Shown piece after piece: positions 13,362 through 20,131 of a stretch of 43,990 nucleotides of DNA. The stretch is taken from the IMG/VR virus record IMGVR_UViG_3300042090_001763, positions 1 through 43,990 of that record; one strand, given 5' to 3'. Each line of letters opens with the position of its first letter. Within the stretch, counting starts at the first letter, position 1. The position numbers and the translations under genes were made by a program. The notes beneath the pieces are model-generated. The model saw nothing but the letters and a program-made list of their open reading frames with translations, made no database searches and was not told the DNA's origin. The stretch comes from a virus.

Positions 13362-14401
13362 GCGGGGACCTCGATTCTTTCCTCGGCCGGTTCCGGCTGC
13401 GCGGCGGCCAGCGCCTCGCGTGCTTCGCGCAGCGCCGCCATCAGCCGGCCGATGGAGATGTAGCGCTGCTTCTGGCGGCGCACCGCAACTTCCACGGTGG
13501 CCAGCTCGATCTGCTGCTGGACCAGCGAGCTGTCGACGCCAGCACAGACCGGCTCCAGCTCGCTGCGCACAATGCCCGCCGCTTCCTCGCGCGTGACCGC
13601 CGGCAGCGTGACCTTGTCGGTGACGCGGCGTTCGAGCTGCTCCAGCGTGCCCGCAAACTTCGAGAAAATCTGATCCAGCTCATGGCTGCCGGTGAAGATC
13701 AGCGAGAACCCGCCCTGGTCGAACAGCTCGCGCACCGTCTCCAGACAATCGATCGAGAGGTGCTGCGCCTCGTCGAATACCAGCGCCACCCTCTGTCCGC
13801 GAAACTCCCAGAGGATGTTCTGCAGGATGCGGTCGATTTCGCCGGCAATCGAAGTTCCGCAGGCCTGCGCCACGCGGCGCAGCAGATCGCGGGGCCGGAT
13901 GCCGGCGCGGCAGTAGATGTGGAAGAGGTGGCGCGCTCGCTCGGCGTGTGCCGCCGTCCGGTTGTGCTCGGCGATCAGCCCGCGCGTGACGTCGGTTTTG
14001 CCCGAGCCCGGCGGCGCGTAGACCATGAAGATCTGCGGGCGATCCAGAACCCGCGCGAAGATCTGCCGCAGACAGCGCACGTTGCCGATCTCGTAGAGCT
14101 TGCCGGTGAAGCTGCCGGTGGGCTGGATCGGATAGCGCTCCATGAATTCGAGCAGCGCCGCGCAGATCGGCGAGTCGTCGCCGCCGACGTTCTCGTAGCG
14201 GTCGGTGAGGAACTTCTGCAGCGTGGTGTAGCCGTAGCCGATGCGATGGGCAAAATCGGCGGTGGCCATCCCCGTCCGGTTCAGATACGCGCGCGCCAGC
14301 TCCTGCACGCGGTGGCGGCGGTCCGCCGTGCGTTCCAGCTGCGCGATTTTGCGCAGGTGCTCGGGGCTGGCGTGACGATTGCGGGTGCCGGCGACTCTCA
14401 T
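13358..14401 (-). CDS. MuB-like AAA+ transposition target/activator protein (347 aa)
   Basis: The start at 14401 overlaps the transposase stop as ATGA; the frame is open upstream but only as a shadow. Residues of about 40-90 form a small HTH (MATADFAHRIGYGYTTLQKF). The ATPase follows: Walker A APPGSGKTDVTR (Lys about 135), Walker B VALVFDEAQHL (Asp 210), then sensor-like LIFTGSHELDQIF. MuB-family proteins bind target DNA as ATP filaments, activate the transposase and give target immunity. The related transposon proteins IstB and TnsC share the fold. The pairing with the adjacent DDE transposase makes the assignment firm. Confidence 0.88.
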   Translation of the reverse strand: MRVAGTRNRHASPEHLRKIAQLERTADRRHRVQELARAYLNRTGMATADFAHRIGYGYTTLQKFLTDRYENVGGDDSPICAALLEFMERYPIQPTGSFTGKLYEIGNVRCLRQIFARVLDRPQIFMVYAPPGSGKTDVTRGLIAEHNRTAAHAERARHLFHIYCRAGIRPRDLLRRVAQACGTSIAGEIDRILQNILWEFRGQRVALVFDEAQHLSIDCLETVRELFDQGGFSLIFTGSHELDQIFSKFAGTLEQLERRVTDKVTLPAVTREEAAGIVRSELEPVCAGVDSSLVQQQIELATVEVAVRRQKQRYISIGRLMAALREAREALAAAQPEPAEERIEVPA

Positions 14402-16473
14402 TTGCGGAGGCCCTCCAGAAGAACGCGTGCGGCCTGCGCGGGCGTCGGGGGAGCTGCGCCCGCTGCAGGGTGGGCGGGGGAAGGAGATTGCGGCCGATGC
14501 GTGAGCACCGGCGCGATGGAGTGCGGAGCTTTGGCGGTACGGACCAGCGCCTCGATCGGCGAGTCGGCGCCGGCGGAGCGCGCGGCTGCGGCGATCCCGT
14601 CGACCACGCGCCGCGTCTCTTTTTCCAGATGCCGGCGGTCCGCCATCGAGTCGGCGATGCGCTGCTGCACGGTCGCGTCGGCCGGGTTGAAGCCGATCAT
14701 CTCCTTCAGCCGCGCGCCGCACAGGAAATGCCCGTCCAGATCGAGCACCGCAATCTCGGCGGGATCGTTCGGGTCCCACGCGGCCATCGCTTCGCGCTCC
14801 GTCATCTCGTGGAGCGCGTCGCGTCCGAAGGCGTCGGCATAGGTGTAGCGGCGGCGGTTGAGCCGGATCTCGCATTCGCGCACGCGGCATGTCGTGCGCT
14901 CCGGCAGCAGCAGCGCGAGCATTTCCGGGCCTTCCGGGAGGCGGCCTGCGACGCGCTCCGCAAAGACTTCCTCCGGCGTGCGGTTGTCCATCCCTTCGCC
15001 GGTGTGCGGCGTCTGGTGATACTCCTCGATCCACGCCATGCAGGCGGCGATCACCTGGCTCGCCGAAGGATGGGTCGATGCTTCGAGACGGCCGTGCTTC
15101 AGCGCCTTGCGGTGGACGGCCATCGCTGTGCTGGTCGCGTCCGGGCGCAGATGCGGAGCGCCGCCGGTGTAGTGCTCCCAGAAGAGCTTGTCGAAGCGGT
15201 CATGCACGGTGCCGAAGAACCGCTCGACGTGCTTGGACTGCGGATGGCGCACGATGCAGTGCGTGACCGTCACGCCGAGCCGGGCCAGCAGCCCGAGCTT
15301 CTCGATCTGCGCCATCTCGGTGTCGGCCCAGCCCCGGATCGCGGCCGGATCGCTGAGGTACGCGGGGATGGCTCCCTTCGTGACCTTGAGATAATCCTTG
15401 CCGTTGTCGCAGTAGAAGTGCTGGCAGATGCCCCACTGCGCGATAGCGCGGCGCAGGGCGGTCGCGATCGAGCGCGAGCTTTCGTGCGGCGCCCAGCTCG
15501 CGCCCACCACGAACCGCGACCGGAAGTCGAGCAGGCAGGTAAAGCGCAGGCGCAGGGGCGCGCCCCACGGCATCTCCGGGAAGCAGTCGTTCCACGCTTC
15601 CACGTCGTGCAGCATGTGATCGCTCACCCAGATCTCGTTGGGCTGCACGTCGCGGTAGTGGCGGGTGAGGTAAGGGGCGAAAGTCTCGCGATAGCGGCGC
15701 TGCCCTTCCCGCGCGTAAGTTTCCAGATAGGGCGGCAGCGACTTCAGCCAGCGGCGGACGGTCTGGTAATGGGGCAGATCGTGCTCGGCGAGGCCCAGAC
15801 GCTCGCGCTCGCGCAGGATGGCTTCGAAGCAGGCGCGGCAGTTCTGCTGGTACTTGAGATAGAAGGCGGCGGCGAGCAGCGCGGCCTCGCGGTGATCGTC
15901 GAACCACCGGCTCTGGTCGCGGTCGCTGCGTTTGCGGTCGGCCAGCGCCGGGAATCCGCCGGCGCGGTAGCGGGCCAGCCAGCTGTTCAGCGTGCGCACG
16001 CCGTTGCCGCTCTCCTCCGCCTGACGAGCGATCAGCTGCGACTTCGACGTGATGCCGAGCTGCTGCCAGCGGACGCGCTCCTGGGCGTAGTGGAGGATCG
16101 GTTCGAGGATCGCGTAGCGCTTTTCGGCCTGGCGCTGATCGTCCGGATCGGGCAGCACGATGCGCTCGGAAGGTGGCTGGCTGGCGAAGAGCGGCGCCTG
16201 CATCCCCAGTTGCGGCGCGCTCGCCTCGACAGAGGACGATTCGCCAGCCAGCTTGTCGGCGGCGTCGGCGGGAATCGACGCGGCCAGATATTCGCGAAGA
16301 CGGCGGCCATTCGGGCCGCCCTGCGCCGCAACGCGGGAGACCAGCTCGCGGCGGCGCCGGAACAGCGTGCTGCGCGACCAGCCGGTCCGCGCCAGCACAT
16401 CCTCGGCGGTGAGCCAGCCCTCGTGCGCGGGCACAAGGTAGAGCATCGGGGCAGCTGCCGTCTGCGTGCTCAT
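14398..16473 (-). CDS. MuA-like DDE transposase (691 aa)
   Basis: The N-terminus has a Mu-type winged HTH (LTAEDVLARTGWSRSTLFRR). The catalytic core carries D285 (IWVSDHML), D356 (FYCDNGKDY) and E417 (KHVERFFGT); the spacings of 71 and 61 residues resemble MuA's. After the core comes a beta-barrel-like region (CRVRECEIRLNRRRYTYADA). The length is close to MuA's 663 residues. The enzyme nicks both phage ends and joins them to target DNA, both to integrate and to replicate. Its sites should be the repeats at 644 and 43842-43887. It overlaps the upstream gene and the MuB-like gene by four bases each. Confidence 0.93.
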   Translation of the reverse strand: MSTQTAAAPMLYLVPAHEGWLTAEDVLARTGWSRSTLFRRRRELVSRVAAQGGPNGRRLREYLAASIPADAADKLAGESSSVEASAPQLGMQAPLFASQPPSERIVLPDPDDQRQAEKRYAILEPILHYAQERVRWQQLGITSKSQLIARQAEESGNGVRTLNSWLARYRAGGFPALADRKRSDRDQSRWFDDHREAALLAAAFYLKYQQNCRACFEAILRERERLGLAEHDLPHYQTVRRWLKSLPPYLETYAREGQRRYRETFAPYLTRHYRDVQPNEIWVSDHMLHDVEAWNDCFPEMPWGAPLRLRFTCLLDFRSRFVVGASWAPHESSRSIATALRRAIAQWGICQHFYCDNGKDYLKVTKGAIPAYLSDPAAIRGWADTEMAQIEKLGLLARLGVTVTHCIVRHPQSKHVERFFGTVHDRFDKLFWEHYTGGAPHLRPDATSTAMAVHRKALKHGRLEASTHPSASQVIAACMAWIEEYHQTPHTGEGMDNRTPEEVFAERVAGRLPEGPEMLALLLPERTTCRVRECEIRLNRRRYTYADAFGRDALHEMTEREAMAAWDPNDPAEIAVLDLDGHFLCGARLKEMIGFNPADATVQQRIADSMADRRHLEKETRRVVDGIAAAARSAGADSPIEALVRTAKAPHSIAPVLTHRPQSPSPAHPAAGAAPPTPAQAARVLLEGLRK

Positions 16474-16880
16474 CGGCTGGCCTCGGTGTCTCTGAAGATC
16501 AGCCCGATATTGGCCGTCAACTCATCGCGGAGGGCCAGGCGCCTTGGACCATCTGCGAGCTTGCGCGCATAAAAGTAGACGCTGCGTGCAGCGCGCAGAG
16601 CCACTCGCGTCCGCAGATCGCTGGATCCGCATCGCGTCGCATTGAGAATGTCGTCGAACGGGCAGCCCCAAACTTCCGCGAGCAGCGTGTCGTTGACGTT
16701 GAGTCCGAGCTTCATTCCGCGCAGACGGCGGCCGTCGCTGGTGACCTGCGGGTCATCGGCCGGGTCAAAAACCGGCTGATCCTTCGACTGCATCTGTTCG
16801 GCGATGCGGTCAGAGAAGAGGACCGCGATGGCAGCGCAGGCGATGTCGAGAGCCATTCCGAAGCGGTCAGAGGTTTTCAC
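16470..16880 (-). CDS. Unknown early protein upstream of the transposase (136 aa)
   Basis: The GTG at 16880 overlaps the upstream stop as GTGA, giving VKTSDRFGMALDIACAAIAV. The centre reads GMKLGLNVNDTLLAEVWGCP followed by FDDILNATRCGSSDLRTRVA. It is mostly helical with no signal or membrane span long enough to count. Its place between a regulator and the transposase is shared with other Mu-like phages. Function not recognised. Confidence 0.6.
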   Translation of the reverse strand: MKTSDRFGMALDIACAAIAVLFSDRIAEQMQSKDQPVFDPADDPQVTSDGRRLRGMKLGLNVNDTLLAEVWGCPFDDILNATRCGSSDLRTRVALRAARSVYFYARKLADGPRRLALRDELTANIGLIFRDTEASR

Positions 16881-17359
16881 AGGTCCACCCCTCCGAGCCG
16901 CTTCTCGATCCGTTCGGCCTGCTCGTCCGCGCGTTTGCGCACCAGATATTGGCGGCCCAGCTCCATGAGGTCCCTTTCTTCTGCTCCGATCACAAACAGA
17001 CCGGCCTTGAGGACGCGACAGGTCAAGAGGGAGTTGTCGGAGACGGCAGCGCAAAAGGCGCGATCCCAGGCGGAGGGGAACCGGTTGGGCTGCATCACCT
17101 CGGAGGTGTAGTTGTTCAGCATTTTCGCCGTCACGCGCACGCCGAGCATGATCGTCATCCCATCCGCGATCTGCTCACGGCTCAGGGAGCAGGACTTGAT
17201 GGCTGCGGAGATCGTGTCCCGCACGAGCTGATCGTCGTTGAATGAACCCGGCTCCTGGCCGAAGGGCAGCTCATTTTGTTTGGGAAAACGCTGTTGCAGA
17301 TTACTTATTGGCGAGGCGGATGCTGGCCCGCTAGATTGACCGTGCCATGGTTTTTTCAC
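16877..17359 (-). CDS. Conserved early phage protein of the transposase operon (160 aa)
   Basis: The GTG at 17359 overlaps the upstream stop (GTGA). The core SREQIADGMTIMLGVRVTAK, with MLNNYTSEVMQPNRFPSAWD, RAFCAAVSDNSLL and LKAGLFVIGAEERDLMELG, matches a family common just before the transposase in Mu-like phages, where a regulatory or DNA-binding role is supposed. SREQIADGM to KMLNNYTS has HTH-like spacing. The C-terminus is a charged helix (KRADEQAERIEKRLGG). Translation from an internal start is possible, since the first 35 residues look unstructured. Confidence 0.68.
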   Translation of the reverse strand: MKKPWHGQSSGPASASPISNLQQRFPKQNELPFGQEPGSFNDDQLVRDTISAAIKSCSLSREQIADGMTIMLGVRVTAKMLNNYTSEVMQPNRFPSAWDRAFCAAVSDNSLLTCRVLKAGLFVIGAEERDLMELGRQYLVRKRADEQAERIEKRLGGVDL

Positions 17360-17571
17360 GCAGCGCGCTCCGCATTCGCCAAACGCACCTGAAATTTGGC
17401 CACCTCGCGCTCGACACGGGCGTACTCCCGTTCGAGGGCGACTTCAACGCGCCTAGACCGCCTGCGTCCGTTGGCCACCATGCAAACGTGGGATCGACTC
17501 AACCCCATCTGCCGCGCCACTCGGCTCTGGAGGTTCCGGCAAAGCTTCGTCCGATAGACGGCGGGATTCAT
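17356..17571 (-). CDS. Small HTH protein, first gene of the early operon (71 aa)
   Basis: The ATG at 17571 is 33 bases after the predicted early transcription start. The centre, LQSRVARQMGLSRSHVCMVA followed by NGRRRSRRVEVALEREYARV, is a Cro/Ner-like helix-turn-helix plus a charged helix. In Mu the first early gene, ner, encodes a small HTH repressor of the early and repressor promoters, so a Ner-like role fits the position. The start codon overlaps a TATAAT box (17571-17576) read rightward. No good Shine-Dalgarno is seen. It lies opposite the longest possible frame of the repressor gene. Confidence 0.7.
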   Translation of the reverse strand: MNPAVYRTKLCRNLQSRVARQMGLSRSHVCMVANGRRRSRRVEVALEREYARVEREVAKFQVRLANAERAA

Positions 17572-18411
17572 ATAATCTCGGAGAGGAACCGCGTTCCTCA
17601 CGAAGAAGCAAAAGTAAAGGACGCTTACATTTCTGTCAAGCAAAATGTAGGCACGCTTTCCCGCCGTGAGCGGCTGCCCCTTATTTCCTTAAAAATCAGA
17701 GAGCTGCTTGACGCCCGAAAAATCCGGCAGGCGGATCTCGCGGACATTTGCGCCGTCAGTCGGGTGCAGGTGTCACGGTGGATCCATGAGTACGATCTCC
17801 CCAGTGCGTCTGCGCTGCTCGCGATCTCAGAGATCGTGTCGCATGAAGAACGCCAGTGGTGGCGAGATCAGGCCGCGATCCAGGCGGGCACGATGAAGGG
17901 GAAGCAGGTTGCATCTGCAGGTAACTGGGAGGCGAACACTTCAGCGTTATTGCCTGTCGCTGAGTCGATTCGTACGATCCACTTCATCACCAATTCCAAT
18001 AACTCAGGAGCAGATGTGGAAGAGTGTCTGGATCTGCCTCGTCAGTGGTTTCTAAGAGACCACGGGGAATTTCGTGCGTTGAGAGTGCAGGGCCGTGCCA
18101 TTTGCGACGCGATCGAAGGAGAAGCGATAGCCGTAATCGACGTGAGCCACCGGGACCCAAAGAGTCTGGTGGATTGCGTGGTTGTAGCTCGTGGCGTGGA
18201 AGGTCCGGTCGTCAACTGGCTTCGAGAAGATCAGGGCCATTTCATGCTGCAGCCGCTTAGATCGGGACCGTTGAAATTCGTAACCTTCGAAGATGGCGAC
18301 GGCAGCATCATCGGGCGGGTAGTGAAGTGGATCGGAGAGGCCCCGTGCCCGCGGCTCCCGACCAACGCGCAGGTGGCGCGGGACCTGAAAAAGAAGGCCA
18401 GAAAACACTGA
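17488..18411 (+). CDS. HTH/S24-like phage repressor lacking the cleavage residues
   Basis: An HTH (LISLKIRELLDARKIRQADL to VSRVQVSRWIHEYDLPSASA) precedes a C-terminal LexA/CI-like fold (FRALRVQGRAICDAIEGE to VVNWLREDQGHFML). In self-cleaving S24 proteins the first motif is G-D-S-M and a Lys follows in the later strand; here these positions are R-A-I and Asn, so self-cleavage looks impossible. It should hold the prophage silent by binding dyads at the early promoter. The start is unresolved. An ATG (17347) and this GTG (17488) both overlap the opposing HTH gene and lie upstream of the predicted promoter; an ATT at 17629 with AAAGGA seven bases before it would give 260 residues. Confidence 0.75.
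   Translation: MGSTQPHLPRHSALEVPAKLRPIDGGIHIISERNRVPHEEAKVKDAYISVKQNVGTLSRRERLPLISLKIRELLDARKIRQADLADICAVSRVQVSRWIHEYDLPSASALLAISEIVSHEERQWWRDQAAIQAGTMKGKQVASAGNWEANTSALLPVAESIRTIHFITNSNNSGADVEECLDLPRQWFLRDHGEFRALRVQGRAICDAIEGEAIAVIDVSHRDPKSLVDCVVVARGVEGPVVNWLREDQGHFMLQPLRSGPLKFVTFEDGDGSIIGRVVKWIGEAPCPRLPTNAQVARDLKKKARKH
17571..17576 (+). promoter_or_regulatory. Candidate -10 box of the rightward (repressor) promoter
   Basis: A perfect TATAAT read on the plus strand. The -35 region is weak (TTCGTC at 17546-17551, spacing 19). Transcription would start near 17583, on the 17-bp dyad, and run against the early promoter, so the two promoters face each other. Confidence 0.45.
17583..17599. promoter_or_regulatory. 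Operator-like dyad GAGGAACCGCGTTCCTC
   Basis: Seven-base arms GAGGAAC and GTTCCTC around a 3-base centre. It lies between the two facing promoters, just downstream of the early transcription start and at the predicted start of the repressor transcript. It fits a binding site for the Ner-like or repressor protein. Confidence 0.5.
17611..17639 (-). promoter_or_regulatory. Early promoter (leftward), TTGACA-17-TACTTT
   Basis: On the minus strand the -35 box TTGACA (17639-17634) is perfect. The spacer is 17 bases and the -10 box is TACTTT (17616-17611). It should drive the HTH gene and the whole transposition operon using the host housekeeping sigma factor. The -35 lies inside the TACATTT/AAATGTA dyad, so a protein bound there would block it. 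Confidence 0.65.
17626..17649. promoter_or_regulatory. Operator-like inverted repeat TACATTT-N10-AAATGTA
   Basis: Seven-base perfect arms at 17626-17632 and 17643-17649, 17 bp centre to centre, flanking the -35 box of the early promoter. This is the expected place for the lysogenic repressor to bind. Confidence 0.5.
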
Positions 18412-18436
18412 ACTGAAAACGGAGGGAAATACGACC

Positions 18437-18655
18437 ATGACACGCGAGGCGCTTCTGGGCGCAATCGACAGCGAACTCGACCGGCTGCAGGCGGCGCGAG
18501 CGATTCTTATCCACCAGCTACCCCACCGCGGCACGTTCCGCGCGAAGCGCGTTCTCAGCGCGGACGCCCGCAAGCGCATCAGCGACGCGCAAAAACGCCG
18601 CTGGGCGAAACAGCGCTCGATGGAGTCGCGAACCAAACTACCCGGTTCGCGTTGA
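18437..18655 (+). CDS. Small basic helical protein (72 aa)
   Basis: GGAGGG stands ten bases before the ATG. The protein has an N-terminal helix (LLGAIDSELDRLQAARAIL) and a basic second half, RVLSADARKRISDAQKRRWA followed by KQRS. Proteins of this layout are common in Acidobacteriota and their phages; the S-A-D-A-R-x-R-I-x-x-A-Q-x-x-R-W motif suggests nucleic-acid binding. It probably shares the repressor's transcript and may be expressed in the lysogen. Function unknown. Confidence 0.7.
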   Translation: MTREALLGAIDSELDRLQAARAILIHQLPHRGTFRAKRVLSADARKRISDAQKRRWAKQRSMESRTKLPGSR

Positions 18656-18678
18656 GGCAGGCTAACAGGCCGCCTTTT
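18654..18678 (+). terminator. Weak terminator-like hairpin after the repressor operon
   Basis: GGCAGG and CCGCC can pair with one bulged base around a short loop, followed by TTTTG. It ends the repressor and small basic gene unit before the lipoprotein. The stem is short, so confidence is low. Confidence 0.3.
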
Positions 18679-18680
18679 GT

Positions 18681-18715
18681 GAAAATACAGATTTTCTACA
18701 GATTCCCCGGATCTG
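18681..18715 (+). promoter_or_regulatory. AT-rich control region upstream of the lipoprotein
   Basis: It holds the dyad GAAAAT-acag-ATTTTC (18681-18696), the direct repeat TACAGATT at 18686 and 18697 (11 bp apart, one helical turn), and a second dyad CAGAT-N7-ATCTG (18699-18715). It is the most AT-rich stretch of the phage outside the switch and the right end. A promoter for the lipoprotein with a regulator site is likely, though no consensus -35/-10 pair stands out. Confidence 0.45.
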
Positions 18716-18742
18716 CGGATTCCATTTTTAGAAGGGGTCCGA

Positions 18743-19363
18743 ATGAAAGGAATGAAGGCGTTTTGCTCTGTGATCGCACTGGCCTCCCTCGGGATCGCCG
18801 GGGGATGTCGAACGGGCTCGCCGGCCGCCGAGGCACAGAAGGGCACCCCTGTTTTGAGGCAGATGCTGAGCCGCACAGACAGAGTGATCGTGAAGAACTT
18901 CTACACCCCGATGCCATTGGCAGAGGAAGCCCAGGGGGGCCTGACTCCAGGCTTCGCGAAGATCGGCGGCGTGTGGGTCTATCCTGCGGGCGACCGCACC
19001 CACGGGGAACGAGGTGGTTCGATTGAACTCCGATCCAGCGGCTACTACAGCGATGGGACTATCCCGCATGGGTTCGAGCACGCGATTGCCTATCTCGACC
19101 TGGGGGAGATGCAGGATCTCGATACGTCTCTCACCTACTTCGCCGGCACGCGGAGCGTCTGGAATTTGAATTCCAGCGCGAAGGAAGTCGAGGCTGACTT
19201 CGCGACCAAAGACGGCCTGAGTGTTTCGGCCTTTACTGTGGAGCACAAGCCGGTCGTTTTCCTGAGCGACGGCTCAGCGCAAGTGGAGATCCCATTCGAC
19301 AGAATCGGGGAGATCCAGAGCGCCGTCCGCAACGCGATCAAAGACGCCCAGTCCGAACAGTAA
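18743..19363 (+). CDS. Predicted lipoprotein, possible lysogenic cargo (206 aa)
   Basis: The N-terminus MKGMKAFCSVIALASLGIAG followed by GCRTG is a lipoprotein signal with a lipobox ending in G-G-C, about residue 22. The mature part is soluble and beta-rich (LTPGFAKIGGVWVYPAGDRT, EHAIAYLDLGEMQDLDTSL, VVFLSDGSAQVEIPFDRI). I recognise no family. The gene stands alone between the repressor unit and lysis with its own AT-rich upstream region, the typical place of a moron expressed in the lysogen. Superinfection exclusion or an envelope role are the first hypotheses. Confidence 0.72.
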   Translation: MKGMKAFCSVIALASLGIAGGCRTGSPAAEAQKGTPVLRQMLSRTDRVIVKNFYTPMPLAEEAQGGLTPGFAKIGGVWVYPAGDRTHGERGGSIELRSSGYYSDGTIPHGFEHAIAYLDLGEMQDLDTSLTYFAGTRSVWNLNSSAKEVEADFATKDGLSVSAFTVEHKPVVFLSDGSAQVEIPFDRIGEIQSAVRNAIKDAQSEQ

Positions 19364-19592
19364 GCTGCTTCCCACTTCGCATCCGTCGCGTCTCTCGCGG
19401 TCCCCGCAGAGCGCAGCGAAGCTGCGCCCGATACTCCCGCTCAGACCTGAACGGTCATGGCACGCGCATCTGCTTTTCATTGAGGAAAGGAGGTCGCGGA
19501 GACGCCAGAGCGAGGCATAAGCCGGGGACCGGGTGATCGTTGTCTGTCATCTGCTCCCCGCGGCTTCTTCCGTTCCGAGTCGCGGGAGTGCG
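19364..19592. other. Gap before the lysis genes, holding boundary repeat T3
   Basis: About 230 bases with no convincing gene. It begins with the boundary repeat core and later contains a strong Shine-Dalgarno-like AGGAAAGGAGGTC (19484-19496) without a long frame after it. It is a probable start region of the late transcript. Confidence 0.5.
19375..19398 (+). promoter_or_regulatory. Module-boundary repeat, copy T3
   Basis: This reads, in the direction of the late genes, the same core as T1 and T2 in the direction of theirs: CATCCGTCGCGTCTCTCGC with CTTCG before it. It starts 12 bases after the lipoprotein stop. Only the core is shared; the second conserved part of T1 and T2 is absent. Confidence 0.6.
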
Positions 19593-20099
19593 ATGAACGC
19601 GGGGCAGAGCGAGTTTCTCCGGACAGCCGTGCCAGCGGCGCAGGCATGCGAGCGTATGTGGCATGTCCCCGCGTCGATCACGCTGGCGCAGGCCATCCTC
19701 GAAAGCGCCTGGGGCCAGTCGAAGCTCGCGCGCGAGTGCAATAACTATTTCGGCGTGAAGGCCGCGCACGACGCCGCGCCCAACACGTATCAGGACTTCC
19801 TCACCACCGAGTTCGCCTGCGGGCACCGCACCAGCGAGACGGCCGCGTTCGCAAAGTATGCCGACGTGGCGGTGAGCTTTGCCGCGCACGCGCGGCTGCT
19901 GGCTGGCGCTCCGCGCTACCAGCCGGCCATGGCGGCCGCGTCGAATCCCGAACAGTTCGCGCAGCGCCTGCAGGCCTGCGGCTACTCCACCAACCCGCAG
20001 TACGCCAGCGATCTGATGCAGCTGGTGCGCCTCTACGATCTGACCCAATACGACGTTGAACCCGAACCGCCCGCGAAGGCCAACGAGCTGGCGGCCTGA
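19593..20099 (+). CDS. GH73-type muramidase/glucosaminidase, phage endolysin (168 aa)
   Basis: I chose the ATG at 19593 (GGGAG before it); a GTG at 19533 is possible. The motif ASITLAQAILESAWGQSKLA followed by NNYFGVKA is the FlgJ/LytG-type glucosaminidase signature, with the catalytic Glu at about residue 37. The rest (YQDFLTTEF, FAKYADVAVSFAAHARLLAG, FAQRLQACGYSTNPQYASDL) also fits. It cuts the glycan strand of peptidoglycan at the end of the lytic cycle. No signal peptide is seen, so a holin must let it out. Confidence 0.85.
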   Translation: MNAGQSEFLRTAVPAAQACERMWHVPASITLAQAILESAWGQSKLARECNNYFGVKAAHDAAPNTYQDFLTTEFACGHRTSETAAFAKYADVAVSFAAHARLLAGAPRYQPAMAAASNPEQFAQRLQACGYSTNPQYASDLMQLVRLYDLTQYDVEPEPPAKANELAA

Positions 20100-20131
20100 A
20101 CGACTGAACCGGAAACCCAGGAGGAACTTCT

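Noticed and set aside
14470-16572. A 700-codon open frame on the plus strand opposite the transposase
   Set aside because: It mirrors the transposase coding frame in GC-rich DNA, is rich in Arg/Ala/Gly with no domain, and the opposite strand has a firm DDE transposase.
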